Position numbers and translations under genes: made by a program. The notes below the pieces were generated by a model, which was not told where the DNA came from, searched no databases, and was given only the letters and a program-made list of their open reading frames with translations. From assembly GCF_007833215.1 (NCBI RefSeq), contig NZ_CP042239.1, forward strand, positions 3,656,001-3,720,000: a DNA stretch of 64,000 bases, read 5' to 3'. Of the stretch, positions 15,763 to 25,384 are shown piece by piece. The stretch is from Sphingomonas suaedae. Its GTDB lineage: Bacteria > Pseudomonadota > Alphaproteobacteria > Sphingomonadales > Sphingomonadaceae. Numbering within the stretch: the first letter of the stretch is position 1; each line of letters begins with the position of its first letter.

Positions 15763-18700
15763 ATGAAGCACCTCGCACGCGTTGCTGCGGTATTGGCGCT
15801 GGCGCTCGCGCCGATTGCCGCCTGGGGGGATTCCAGCCCTCAGGTCGTGCTCGCCACCCCCGGCATGGGCGATGGCGCGATCGAACGCTACACGATCCGG
15901 TTCAACCAAGCGATGGTGCCGCTGGGCGACCCGCGCGCCGCTTCGCCGATCGACGTCAAATGCGCCGTCGCTGGCGAGGGGCGCTGGGTGGACCAGCAGA
16001 CCTATGTCTGGGAATTCGCCGACCCGCTGCCCGGCGGAACCACCTGTCAGGTCGAACTCAAGTCCCGCCTCAAGAGCCTGTCGGGTTACGGAGTCACCGG
16101 CGCGAGCAGCTTCACCATCGATGCGGGCGGCCCGACGGTCAAGGGCATGTTGCCGAGCCGCTGGGGCGGTGAGATCGAGGAGGATCAGGTCTTCCTGATC
16201 GGCACCAACATGCCCGCGACGCGCCAGTCGATTGCCCGGGGCGCCTATTGCGCGGTCGAGGGGATTGGCGAGAAAATTCCGGTCGAGCTGCTTGATGCGA
16301 GTGTTCCCGGGAAGCTGCTCCAGGATTTGAACCCCGAACGCTGGGAAGTCCGTAGCTTCCTGCGCGATTCGGGGATGGCCGAGACGCTGCCCGAAAAGGC
16401 CGAGGACCGGGCGAAGGTGCTCGCCAATGTCGTTGCGCTCAAATGCGGACGCCCGTTGCCGCCCGGACGCGACGTTTCGCTTGTCTGGGGTGCATCGATC
16501 GCCGGGGCGGGCGGCAAGACCGCAGGCGCCGACCAGCGTTTCGACTTCACCGTCCGCAAGCCGTTTACTGCGCGCTTCGAATGCTCGCGGGTGAACCCGC
16601 AGGCGGGATGCAATCCGGTCAAGGAAGCCTGGGTCCGCTTCACCGCGCGTATCCCGCGCGAGAGCGCCGAGGCGATCCGCATCGAGCTGCCCGATGGCAA
16701 GAAACTGACGCCCAGGCTCTCCGACGAGGACAAGCGGGCCAACACGATCAGCGACGTCAAGTTCGAAGGGCCGCTCCCCGCTGCCACCGCCGCGAAGCTG
16801 GTGCTGCCCGCCGACATCAAGGACGAGAGCGGCCGCCCCCTGTCGAATGGCGAACGCTTCCCGCTTGAGGTCCGCTTTGACGAGGCGCCGCCGCTGGTGA
16901 AATTCGCGGCTCCCTTCGGCATCCTCGAAGCCAAGGAGGGCGGGGTGCTGCCCGTCACCGTCCGCAATGTCGAACCCGCCTTGCAGGGCAAGGGGCTGAC
17001 CGTCGTGGGCCAGCATATGCGCGTCGATGCCGCCGACGGGGTCATCGCCAAATGGCTGCGCACCATCGACGACGCGGACGATTACAAGTCGGACGAGATC
17101 GAACGCCGCGGCATGAAGGTGCGGATCAACCAGACCGGTGCCAAATCGATCCTGCCAGGCAATCTGGGCGCCCCGCTCAACATCGGCCTGCCTGCCAAGG
17201 GCAAGGAGATGGAGGTCGTCGGCATTCCGCTTGGCAAGCCCGGTTTCTATGTCGTCGAACTGGCCTCGCCCCAACTGGGCCAGGCGCTGCTCGGCCGCGA
17301 TGCGCCGCGATACGTGGCAGCGGGCGCACTCGTCACCAACATGGCGGTGCATTTCAAATGGGGCCGCGAAAGCTCGCTCGTCTGGGTGACTGCGCTCGAC
17401 AGCGGCAAGCCGGTTGCTGGGGCGGCGGTCAAGGTCACCGACAGCTGCACCGGACAGCCGCTGGCGACCGGCCAGACCGACCAATATGGTCGCCTGTCTG
17501 TGGTGGACGGGGTTCCCGAGCCGCAAAGCTGGGGCAATTGCGAGAGCGAGGACTCGCATCCGCTGATGGTTTCGGCGCGCAAGGGCGACGATATGAGCTT
17601 CACGCTGACGGCGTGGGGAGAGGGCATCCGCCCCTATGATTTCGACCTGCCCTATGGCTATCAGGCGGCCGAGGAGATCGTCCACACGGTGTTCGACCGC
17701 GCGCTGGTCCGTCAGGGCGAACGCGTCAACATGAAGCATGTGCTGCGCCGCCCGGTGGCGAGCGGCTTCGTCACGCCCAAGGGGTTCACGGGCAAGTTGC
17801 GCCTGTCGCACAGCGGATCGGACACCCAGTTCGAACTGCCCGTTACGATCAGCGCGACCGGAACCGGGGAGACGCAGTGGAACGTGCCGCAGGGGGCGCC
17901 GATGGGCGACTATAACCTGCAATTCGTCAGACCCGGCGCGAAGGCGGGCGAGGAAGAGACGGTCTGGACCAGCCAGTCGATCAAGGTCGACGAATATAAG
18001 CTGCCGACGATGAAGGCGTCGGTCGCGGGGCCGAAGGAGGCGGCGGTGAAGCCGGGCACGCTGCCGGTCGATCTTTTCGTCGGCTATCTGTCGGGCGGCG
18101 GGGCGTCGAACCTGCCGGTCGAGCTGCGCATCGGCTATTATGACCGGTTCGACGCGCCCGATGGCTATCGTGGCTATAATTTCGGCGGTCGCGCGATCGA
18201 GGAGGGGACCAAGCCGCTCAACGGCGATGGCGAGGAGGATGCGATGCAGCTCCCGCCGATGCAGACCATCCCCGTCACGCTGGGCGCGGACGGAACCGCG
18301 CGTACCAGCGTCGAAATTCCCCAGACGCTCGACGGGAACACGCGGATGCGCGTCGAGATGGATTATCAGGACGCCAATGGCGAGGTGCTCACCGCGTCGC
18401 GCGCGATCCCGATCTACAGTTCGGGCGTGCAGCTGGGCATCAAGACCGATGGCTGGTTGATGAAGGAGGACGATCTGCGCCTGCGCTTCGTCGCGCTGGA
18501 TACGCAGGGCAAGCCGATCAAGGGCCAACGGGTGCAGGTCGCGCTCTACAGCCGCGAGATTCTGACCGCACGGCGGCGGCTGATCGGCGGCTTCTACGCC
18601 TACGAAAACAACATGCGCACGACGAAGATCGGCGCATCCTGTTCGGCGACCACCGACGAACTGGGCCTAGCGCAATGCCAGATCGACCCGGGCGTGTCGG

Positions 18701-21516
18701 GCGAGGTCTATGCGGTCGCGACGACGCAGGACGGCAGCGGCAATGTCGCGCGCGCAACAACCTCGGTCTGGCTGGCGGGCGAGGACGACTGGTGGTTCGG
18801 CGGCGACAATGGCGACCGGATGGATGTGATCGCCGAGGCGCAGGAGTATAAGTCGAGCGATACCGCGCGCTTCCAGGTCCGAATGCCGTTCCGCGAGGCG
18901 ACCGCACTGGTGACGGTCGAGCGCGAGGGCGTGCTGTCGAGCTTTGTGACCGAATTGTCTGGCGAAAACCCGGTGGTCGAGGTGCCGCTGAAGGGCGTCT
19001 ATGCCCCCGACGTCTATGTCTCGGTCATGGCGGTGCGCGGACGCATCGGCGGGTGGAGCCTGTGGTGGTCCGATCTGGCGCGCCGCTGGAACCTGCCCTT
19101 CTTCTCGCGCGAGGGTGCCAAGCCGACCGCGACGGTCGATCTCGCCAAGCCGAGCTATCGCCTCGGCATGGCGCGGATCAAGGTCGGCTGGGAAGGCCAT
19201 CGGATGGGCGTGACCGTGAAGGCGGACAAGGAACGCTATGCCGCGCGCGACACAGCGAAAGTCGCACTGGAGGTCAAGAACCCCGATGGCAGCGTGGCAC
19301 CGAGTGCCGATGTCGCCTTCGTCGCGGTGGATGAGGCGTTGCTCCAGCTCGCCCCCAACGAAAGCTGGGACGTGCTGAAGGCGATGATGGGCGAGCGGCC
19401 GCTTTCGGTCCTCACCTCAACCGCGCAGACCCAGGTGGTCGGCAAGCGTCACTATGGCCGCAAGGCGGTGGAGGCCGGCGGCGGTGGCGGCGGCGACCTG
19501 TCCGCGCTCAACCGCGAGAATTTCCAGCCGGTGTTGCTGTGGCGCGGCACCGTCCCGCTCGATGCGCAGGGCCGCGCACAGGTCGACGTGCCGCTGAGCG
19601 ATGCGCTCACCGCGTTCAAGTTGGTCGCAATCGCGCTGGGCGAGGGGGGACAGAATTTCGGCATGGGCGAAGCGGCGGTGCGGACCGCGCAGGATCTCAG
19701 CATCTTTGCGGGCATCCCGCCGCTGGTGCGCGACGGCGACTTCTTCTCCGCCGGATTCACGCTGCGCAATGGCTCCGACAAGCCGATGAAGGTGACCGCC
19801 AAGGTCGAGCTGTCGCCGCGCGTCGCCACGGGGCGCGACCTCACGGTCAAAATCCCGGCGGGCGGCGCGGTGCCGATCGCGTGGAATCTTACCGCACCCG
19901 GCGGTTTCGATCGCCTCCAGTGGAAGGTCACCGCGCGCGATGCGAGCGGCAAGGCGGCGGATTCGATCACCGTGGCGCAGGAAATTGCACCTGCGGTGCC
20001 GGTCGAAACCTGGGCGGCGAGCCTGGTGCGGGTGGGCGAGGGCGGGCCGATCGCGATCCAGCCGCCCGCTGGGGCGTTGCCGGGCATCGGCAACGTCACC
20101 GTCCGGCTGACCGATACGCTGGTCCCGCCGCTCCAGGGCGTGCGCGACTATATGGCTGCCTATCCCTATGGCTGTTTCGAGCAGCGCACGTCGAAGGCGG
20201 TGGCGCTGGGCGATATGGGTGCGTGGAACCGGCTGGCAGGCGAACTGCCCGTCTATCTCGATCGTGATGGGCTGTTGCGTTACTTCCCGTCGGAAAATCT
20301 CCGCGGGTCGGAGGCGCTGACCAGCTACATCCTCTCGATCACCGCCGAGGCGGGGCTGCCGATCCCCGACGGGCCGCGTGCGAAGATGATCGACGCGCTC
20401 AAGGCGGTGCTGGACGGGCGGTTGCGGCATGACGATTATGGCGATGTGCGGCTGCAAAAGGTCGCGGCCTTCGCGGCACTGGCGCGGCAGGGCGCCGCAT
20501 CGGCGGCGATGCTCGGGCAGCTCGGCATCACGCCACAGGACATGCCGACCTCGACGCTCGCCGACTATCTTGCCGCGCTCGGCAAGGTGCCGGGCCTCGC
20601 CAACGGCGCGCAGTTGCGTGCGGCGGCGGAGAATGTGCTCAAGACCCGACTGGTGTATGAAGGCACCCGGATCGACCTTTCCGACAAGTCGAACACCCCC
20701 TGGTGGCTGATGGCATCGGGCGACGAGGCGGTGCTCAAGGCGCTGACCGCGACGCTGGGACGCCCGTCCTTCCAGGGCGAGGGGCCGAAGATGATGGTCG
20801 GCGCGGCGCTCCGTCAGCAGCGCGGCCATTGGGATACCACCACCGCCAATGCCTGGGGCGTGATCGCGGCGCGGCGCTTTGCGAGCGTCTATCCCGCCGA
20901 ACAGGTAGCGGGCGTCACCACCGCGACGCTGGGGGCGCGGACCGTGACGCGCGGCTGGCCGCTGCCCGATCCGCAACGCAGCTTCGTCTTTGCATTGCCC
21001 AAGGCGCAGACGCCGCTGGCGCTCAGCCAGTCCGGCGGGGCGGGGCCATGGGCGACAGTACAGGCCCGGGCGGCGGTGCCGCTGACCCAGCCGCTCAATG
21101 CCGGTTACAAGCTGACCCGCAAGGTCGAGGTGGTTCAGGCCAAGACCAAGGGCGTGCTGACGCGTGGTGACGTGCTGCGCGTGACGCTGACAGTCGAGGC
21201 GAGCGCCGATCGCAACTGGGTGGTGATCAGCGATCCGGTTCCGGCGGGTGCGACGGTGCTGGGGTCGCTCGGCGGGCAATCGGAGATGCTGGCGGAGGGC
21301 ACCGACAGCGGCCGGACCAGCTATGTCGAGCGGGGCAAGGACGCCTGGCGCGGCTATTTCGCGTGGCTGCCGCGCGGCACGCATAGCGTCAGCTATGCGA
21401 TGCGGCTGAATGCGGCCGGACGGCTCCAGCTGCCGCCGAGCCGGGTCGAGGCGATGTATTCGCCGGAGATCCGTGCGGCGGTCCCGAACCAGCCGATGGT
21501 GGTGGCGCAGCGGTGA
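15763..21516 (+). CDS. Bacterial alpha-2-macroglobulin (thioester protease trap)
   Basis: 1917 aa. It has a signal peptide (MKHLARVAAVLALALAPIAAWG) with no lipobox cysteine, so it is probably a free periplasmic protein rather than a lipoprotein like E. coli YfhM. A long series of beta-sandwich (MG) domains fills about residues 25-1450. The reactive thioester motif is intact as GCFEQ (Cys1471 to Gln1474), at the start of the helical thioester domain. A run of six glycines near residue 1242 looks like a flexible linker. These proteins covalently trap attacking proteases in the periplasm. The next gene is PBP1C, the usual genomic partner, thought to repair the wall where envelope damage lets proteases in. 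GGGAGGG precedes the ATG. Confidence 0.95.
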   Translation: MKHLARVAAVLALALAPIAAWGDSSPQVVLATPGMGDGAIERYTIRFNQAMVPLGDPRAASPIDVKCAVAGEGRWVDQQTYVWEFADPLPGGTTCQVELKSRLKSLSGYGVTGASSFTIDAGGPTVKGMLPSRWGGEIEEDQVFLIGTNMPATRQSIARGAYCAVEGIGEKIPVELLDASVPGKLLQDLNPERWEVRSFLRDSGMAETLPEKAEDRAKVLANVVALKCGRPLPPGRDVSLVWGASIAGAGGKTAGADQRFDFTVRKPFTARFECSRVNPQAGCNPVKEAWVRFTARIPRESAEAIRIELPDGKKLTPRLSDEDKRANTISDVKFEGPLPAATAAKLVLPADIKDESGRPLSNGERFPLEVRFDEAPPLVKFAAPFGILEAKEGGVLPVTVRNVEPALQGKGLTVVGQHMRVDAADGVIAKWLRTIDDADDYKSDEIERRGMKVRINQTGAKSILPGNLGAPLNIGLPAKGKEMEVVGIPLGKPGFYVVELASPQLGQALLGRDAPRYVAAGALVTNMAVHFKWGRESSLVWVTALDSGKPVAGAAVKVTDSCTGQPLATGQTDQYGRLSVVDGVPEPQSWGNCESEDSHPLMVSARKGDDMSFTLTAWGEGIRPYDFDLPYGYQAAEEIVHTVFDRALVRQGERVNMKHVLRRPVASGFVTPKGFTGKLRLSHSGSDTQFELPVTISATGTGETQWNVPQGAPMGDYNLQFVRPGAKAGEEETVWTSQSIKVDEYKLPTMKASVAGPKEAAVKPGTLPVDLFVGYLSGGGASNLPVELRIGYYDRFDAPDGYRGYNFGGRAIEEGTKPLNGDGEEDAMQLPPMQTIPVTLGADGTARTSVEIPQTLDGNTRMRVEMDYQDANGEVLTASRAIPIYSSGVQLGIKTDGWLMKEDDLRLRFVALDTQGKPIKGQRVQVALYSREILTARRRLIGGFYAYENNMRTTKIGASCSATTDELGLAQCQIDPGVSGEVYAVATTQDGSGNVARATTSVWLAGEDDWWFGGDNGDRMDVIAEAQEYKSSDTARFQVRMPFREATALVTVEREGVLSSFVTELSGENPVVEVPLKGVYAPDVYVSVMAVRGRIGGWSLWWSDLARRWNLPFFSREGAKPTATVDLAKPSYRLGMARIKVGWEGHRMGVTVKADKERYAARDTAKVALEVKNPDGSVAPSADVAFVAVDEALLQLAPNESWDVLKAMMGERPLSVLTSTAQTQVVGKRHYGRKAVEAGGGGGGDLSALNRENFQPVLLWRGTVPLDAQGRAQVDVPLSDALTAFKLVAIALGEGGQNFGMGEAAVRTAQDLSIFAGIPPLVRDGDFFSAGFTLRNGSDKPMKVTAKVELSPRVATGRDLTVKIPAGGAVPIAWNLTAPGGFDRLQWKVTARDASGKAADSITVAQEIAPAVPVETWAASLVRVGEGGPIAIQPPAGALPGIGNVTVRLTDTLVPPLQGVRDYMAAYPYGCFEQRTSKAVALGDMGAWNRLAGELPVYLDRDGLLRYFPSENLRGSEALTSYILSITAEAGLPIPDGPRAKMIDALKAVLDGRLRHDDYGDVRLQKVAAFAALARQGAASAAMLGQLGITPQDMPTSTLADYLAALGKVPGLANGAQLRAAAENVLKTRLVYEGTRIDLSDKSNTPWWLMASGDEAVLKALTATLGRPSFQGEGPKMMVGAALRQQRGHWDTTTANAWGVIAARRFASVYPAEQVAGVTTATLGARTVTRGWPLPDPQRSFVFALPKAQTPLALSQSGGAGPWATVQARAAVPLTQPLNAGYKLTRKVEVVQAKTKGVLTRGDVLRVTLTVEASADRNWVVISDPVPAGATVLGSLGGQSEMLAEGTDSGRTSYVERGKDAWRGYFAWLPRGTHSVSYAMRLNAAGRLQLPPSRVEAMYSPEIRAAVPNQPMVVAQR

Positions 21517-21579
21517 TGCTTTTTCTTCACGCATTATCCCGGCGGACGCACGGATCCATTTTCCCCACGACCCCCAACC

Positions 21580-21640
21580 GTCCCGCTGCGGTTGCCATAC
21601 CGGCAGGAGATGGGTCCCCGCGTTCGCGGGGATGACGATG
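21580..21640. repeat. Short palindromic repeat between A2M and pbpC
   Basis: Contains TCCCCGCG-ttCGCGGGGA followed by TGACGATGGA, a small hairpin of a type scattered in sphingomonad genomes. It ends at the probable pbpC start, and the pbpC frame is open through it. Confidence 0.6.
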
Positions 21641-21642
21641 GA

Positions 21643-23859
21643 GTGAGTGTCGTATCTCCCCGGTCGCTGAAGGCGTTGGCCCGTTTGGCAAGGATCAAAT
21701 TCCGGCGCCTCTGGGCCCGCCTCGAAGCGCCCACCCACCGCGCCTGGTGGACCGGCCCGCGCATCGCCATTGCCGCGATCCTGTCGCTTGCCGCGATCCA
21801 TGTCGCGATCGACTGGGCGACCTTGCCCCCGCCTTTGCCCTCACATCGCGCGACCGTGGCGGGGTGGAAGCCGTCGGAGGCCTGGCTCTACGACCGCGAG
21901 GGGCGGCTACTCGATAGCTCGCGCGTCGATTTCCAGGCAAGGCGACTCGGCTGGACGCCGCTCGACAAGATCGCACCCGCAGCGGTCGAGGCGATTTCCC
22001 AGGCCGAGGATCGCCGTTTCCGCGACCATGACGGCATCGACTGGTGGGCGATCGCCGGGTCGATCCGCGACCGGATCGAGGGCAAACGCGCACGCGGTGC
22101 CTCAACTCTGTCGATGCAGGTCGCGGCCTATCTCTCGCCCGATCTCGCCGCCCCCGGATCGCGCGGGCTCGTCGACAAATTGCGCCAGATGCGCGCTGGT
22201 GCCGCGCTCGAACGCGGGTGGAGCAAGGACCATATCCTCGAAGCCTATCTCAACCTTGCGGGGTTTCGCGGCGAGGCACAGGGGATCGGCGCCGCCGCGC
22301 TCGGTCTGTTCGGCAAGACGCCCGATGCGCTGACCCGCGACGACGGACTGTTGCTTGCGGCATTGCTGCCCGATCCCGCCGCCGGCCCACCGACCGTCGC
22401 GCGCCGGGCCTGCGCACTCTCCCGCGACAGCGATTGCGCACGGTTCCAAGGCGCGGCCGCCTCGATGCTCGGCCCGGCACGCAGCCTGGCGTTGGACCCC
22501 GGGCTGGCCATGCATCTGGCCAATCGGATGCTGACGGAGCCGGGCCTGCGCGTCGAGACCACGCTGGACCTGCGCATCCAGCAAATCGCGATCCGCGCAT
22601 TGCGGCGCCAGCTGGTCGGGCTGGGCGGTACGCGCGCACGGGACGGGGCGGTGATCGTCGCGGACAATGAAACCGGGGAGATTCGCGCCTGGGTCGGCGG
22701 GATCGGGGGCGCCTCGACCGCGCCGTCGGTCGATGGCGCATCGAGCTATCGTCAGGCGGGGTCGACGCTCAAACCCTTTCTGTACGCCCAGGCGATCGAG
22801 AAGGGCTATCTGACCCCGGCCTCGATCCTCGACGATTCGCCGGTTCAACTCGACACTGCGTCGGGGCTGTACGTGCCGCAAAATTACGACCGCGCATTCA
22901 AGGGACCGGTCAGCGCACGCTCGGCGCTGGCAGGATCGCTCAACGTCCCCGCCGTCCGCACGCTGATCCTGACCGGAGTGGAGGCGTTTCGCGACCGGCT
23001 ATGGGACACCGGCTATCGCGGGCTGACGGAAAGCGGGGACTATTATGGCTACAGCCTCGCGCTTGGATCGGCGGAGGTGACGCTGGTCGAGCAGGTCGCC
23101 GCCTATCGCAGCCTGGCGCGCGGCGGCCGCTGGGTACCGCTCCGCGTCCGCAAGGGTGAGGAGGCCGTCGCGCCGCGCGGCACGACGACGCCGCAGGCCG
23201 CATGGCTGGTCGCCGATATGCTGGCCGATCCCAACGCGCGCGCATCGACCTTCGGGATGGATTCGGCACTGCGACTGCCGTTCTGGGCGGCGGTGAAGAC
23301 CGGTACCTCAAAGGCGATGCGCGACAATTGGTGCATCGGCTTTTCGGATCGCTACACGGTCGGCGTGTGGGTGGGGAATCTGGAGGGCGACCCAATGCGT
23401 GCGGTTTCCGGCACCAGCGGCGCCGCGCCGGTGTGGCGTGACGTGATGATGGCGCTCCACGCCGATCGCGCGGGTCGCGCACCGCCACGGCCCGAGGGGA
23501 TCGAAGCCCGCACGATCCGCTTTGCCGGGAATATCGAACAGCCGCGCCGCGAATATTTCCTGAAGGGAACCGCGATGGCGGAAGTTGCGGCGGCGCCCGC
23601 CGTCGCGCGACGACCCCGCATCGTCAGCCCGGTGGCGGGCAGTGTCTATGCGCTCGATCCCGATATCCCGATCGACCGCCAACGCATGGCGATTACCGTG
23701 TCGGGAGAGGTCGTCGGCCACAGGCTCCAGCTCGACGGACGCGATCTCGGCGCGGCAGATGCGCGACCGATGGTATTGGCGGGGCCGGGGCGTCACCGGC
23801 TGCGGTTGATTGCACCGGGCGGGCGGGTGGTTGACCAGTTGCTGTTCACGGTGCGCTGA
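21643..23859 (+). CDS. pbpC: Penicillin-binding protein 1C (bifunctional peptidoglycan synthase)
   Basis: About 738 aa. One N-terminal membrane helix (IAIAAILSLAAIHVAI) is followed by a glycosyltransferase family 51 domain with the catalytic Glu in AEDRRFRDHDGIDWWAI and the GASTLSMQVA block. The transpeptidase domain has SxxK in GSTLKPF, SxN in SLN and KTGTS. The C-terminal BiPBP_C domain is the mark of PBP1C. It polymerises and cross-links peptidoglycan and is paired with the upstream alpha-2-macroglobulin. The start is unclear: GTG 21643 is chosen because an upstream ATG (21592) lies inside a mobile repeat. Confidence 0.93.
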   Translation: MSVVSPRSLKALARLARIKFRRLWARLEAPTHRAWWTGPRIAIAAILSLAAIHVAIDWATLPPPLPSHRATVAGWKPSEAWLYDREGRLLDSSRVDFQARRLGWTPLDKIAPAAVEAISQAEDRRFRDHDGIDWWAIAGSIRDRIEGKRARGASTLSMQVAAYLSPDLAAPGSRGLVDKLRQMRAGAALERGWSKDHILEAYLNLAGFRGEAQGIGAAALGLFGKTPDALTRDDGLLLAALLPDPAAGPPTVARRACALSRDSDCARFQGAAASMLGPARSLALDPGLAMHLANRMLTEPGLRVETTLDLRIQQIAIRALRRQLVGLGGTRARDGAVIVADNETGEIRAWVGGIGGASTAPSVDGASSYRQAGSTLKPFLYAQAIEKGYLTPASILDDSPVQLDTASGLYVPQNYDRAFKGPVSARSALAGSLNVPAVRTLILTGVEAFRDRLWDTGYRGLTESGDYYGYSLALGSAEVTLVEQVAAYRSLARGGRWVPLRVRKGEEAVAPRGTTTPQAAWLVADMLADPNARASTFGMDSALRLPFWAAVKTGTSKAMRDNWCIGFSDRYTVGVWVGNLEGDPMRAVSGTSGAAPVWRDVMMALHADRAGRAPPRPEGIEARTIRFAGNIEQPRREYFLKGTAMAEVAAAPAVARRPRIVSPVAGSVYALDPDIPIDRQRMAITVSGEVVGHRLQLDGRDLGAADARPMVLAGPGRHRLRLIAPGGRVVDQLLFTVR

Positions 23860-23867
23860 GTTTGGAC

Positions 23868-23920
23868 CTGGTTTCAGAAAGCTGAAACGGTTGCGGTGCC
23901 GCGATTTAACGAAGCTGAAT
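23868..23920. repeat. Intergenic repeat (GATT...GCTGAATCC family)
   Basis: GGTTTCAG..AAGCTGAAAC..GGTGCCGCGATT..GCTGAATCC, matching the copies at 26428-26455 and 31399-31446. It lies just after the pbpC stop. Confidence 0.55.
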
Positions 23921-24098
23921 CCATGCCGGGCAAATATCGATGCCGGGTGCCGCGTCATTCCCTTGCACCCCACACATTGCCACTGGAGCACGAGAAAAGA
24001 GGCGACGCCCGGCATCTGCCTAACGCGCGATGAACCAAACGGAATCACGCGCGTTTCGGCATCTGGTCCTTTCCCTTTCGGGGCCGAAACCAAGTGTC

Positions 24099-24131
24099 GG
24101 CCGCGTCGGCAGCGTATCCGCCGACGCGGCC
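24099..24131 (-). terminator. Hairpin terminator after the RcnB-like gene
   Basis: GGCCGCGTCGGC is followed nine bases later by its exact reverse complement. It lies 11 bp beyond the stop of the minus-strand gene ending at 24142. Confidence 0.6.
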
Positions 24132-24141
24132 AATTCGGGGA

Positions 24142-24672
24142 TCACCAGAAGAAGTTGCGGATCACCCGGACGACATAGCCGCGGCGGGTATCGACCAGCA
24201 GCACATCGTCATAGTGACGGACCCAGCGCTGGTACCGGCCCGCCGGGGGCAGGCGATAACGCCACGGGTCGGAGATATAGTAGCGGCTGCCATAATAGGT
24301 CGGCGCGATCCGAACACCGGCGCGGAAACCATAATAGCGGAACGGCGCGCGCCAGTTGCCGCGGGCGTAGATGCGGCGATTGGTGCTGCGATAGCGGCGC
24401 CAGTCGTCATTGCCCCAGCGGCGGTTGCGGTCCTCGCGATAGTCGCGACGGCTCTCGCGCACGTCACGGCGCGCTTCGCGCACATCGCGGCGCTCGCGGC
24501 GGACCTCGCGCTGCGAACCGTTACGACGCGCATCGCGCAACTCGCGGCGTTCCTCACGCAAATCCTGGCGGTCGCGGCGGATCTCGCCACGCGATTGGGC
24601 GCTGGCGGCAGCGGGAGCCATGACCGGCATGGCGACCGTTGCGATCAGTGCGGCTGCGATCAACTTTCTCAT
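24142..24672 (-). CDS. RcnB-family periplasmic protein
   Basis: 176 aa with a signal peptide (MRKLIAAALIATVAMPVMAPAAASAQ). Residues 27-85 are an unusually charged run of Arg with Asp and Glu (RRDxxDxREERRELRDARR-like), likely one long charged helix. The C-terminus (RYYISDPWRYRLPPAGRYQRWVRHYDDVLLVDTRRGYVVRVI) matches the RcnB-type domain. RcnB in E. coli affects nickel and cobalt balance, but most family members in sphingomonads are of unknown role and no metal-efflux gene is adjacent. Cysteine is absent. Confidence 0.75.
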   Translation of the reverse strand: MRKLIAAALIATVAMPVMAPAAASAQSRGEIRRDRQDLREERRELRDARRNGSQREVRRERRDVREARRDVRESRRDYREDRNRRWGNDDWRRYRSTNRRIYARGNWRAPFRYYGFRAGVRIAPTYYGSRYYISDPWRYRLPPAGRYQRWVRHYDDVLLVDTRRGYVVRVIRNFFW

Positions 24673-24794
24673 CTCAATTCCTCCTAGGCACGTGCCAGTG
24701 TTCCGGCATGAGGGAGAAATTAGAGGAGCGCGACTGAACGCGCCGGGAATGAAGGATTCAGCGAAACGAAAGGCACCGGGGCGCCTTGTCGGGG

Positions 24795-25268
24795 CTATGG
24801 GCCGCCCGGGCCACCACCGCCGGTGCCGGGCGCGCCGACCGTGCCAATATTCCCGAACAGATCCTCGAAGAAGCCGCGCTCGCGGCCCAGCGTCGGGGTC
24901 TTCTTGTCAGATGGGTTGATCGATGCGATCTGTTCGGCGCCGGTGCGGGTAACTTCGGTTACCGTCCCCTTGTCGTCGAAGCGGATGCGGAGCGTGGTCT
25001 GTTCCTTCGCCTTCGGATCGTTGAAGGCAAAGTTGCGGGTCGCGCGGCCCACATAATACCATTCGCCCTGATTGAACTGGCTGGTCAGCGTCGGCTTGCC
25101 CAGCGTGGCGAGCACCGATTCGCGATTGTCGACGCCCGGCTGGACGGAGTTCACCAGATCCGCATCGACCACATAGCCCTGATAGCCGCGCAACGGCTTA
25201 ACACAGGCGCTGGTGCCGAGCAGGATCGTGCCGCACAGCGCTACGGACAGGAGACGGGCGGACTTCAT
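24795..25268 (-). CDS. bamE: Outer membrane assembly lipoprotein BamE
   Basis: 157 aa. The signal peptide ends in a lipobox (LLGTSAC), so the protein is lipid-anchored. The SmpA/OmlA domain has VQPGVDNRESVLATLGKPTLTSQF and EWYYVGRATRNFAF, followed by RIRFDDKGTVTEV. BamE stabilises the BAM complex that inserts beta-barrel proteins in the outer membrane. The ATG at 25268 was chosen because it opens the signal peptide. The Gly/Pro-rich C-terminus is usual for alphaproteobacterial forms. It is divergent from the bc1 chaperone gene. Confidence 0.92.
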   Translation of the reverse strand: MKSARLLSVALCGTILLGTSACVKPLRGYQGYVVDADLVNSVQPGVDNRESVLATLGKPTLTSQFNQGEWYYVGRATRNFAFNDPKAKEQTTLRIRFDDKGTVTEVTRTGAEQIASINPSDKKTPTLGRERGFFEDLFGNIGTVGAPGTGGGGPGGP

Positions 25269-25384
25269 CAAACTCACTCTCCCAAGCACGGGTACCCGCG
25301 CACGCATTGCATCGCGCGCCGTTCCCCTCAATATGCGGCCCGGCCCCGGCAAACAAGCGCCGAGAGGGCATCTGGAGTGAGACG

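Noticed and set aside
14872..18528. A 1218-codon open frame on the minus strand
   Set aside because: It is antisense to rlmE and the alpha-2-macroglobulin gene. High GC leaves long spurious frames, and no domain was seen.
19417..21801. A 794-codon minus-strand frame
   Set aside because: It is antisense to the thioester domain of the alpha-2-macroglobulin; composition is His/Arg-rich, typical of a shadow frame.
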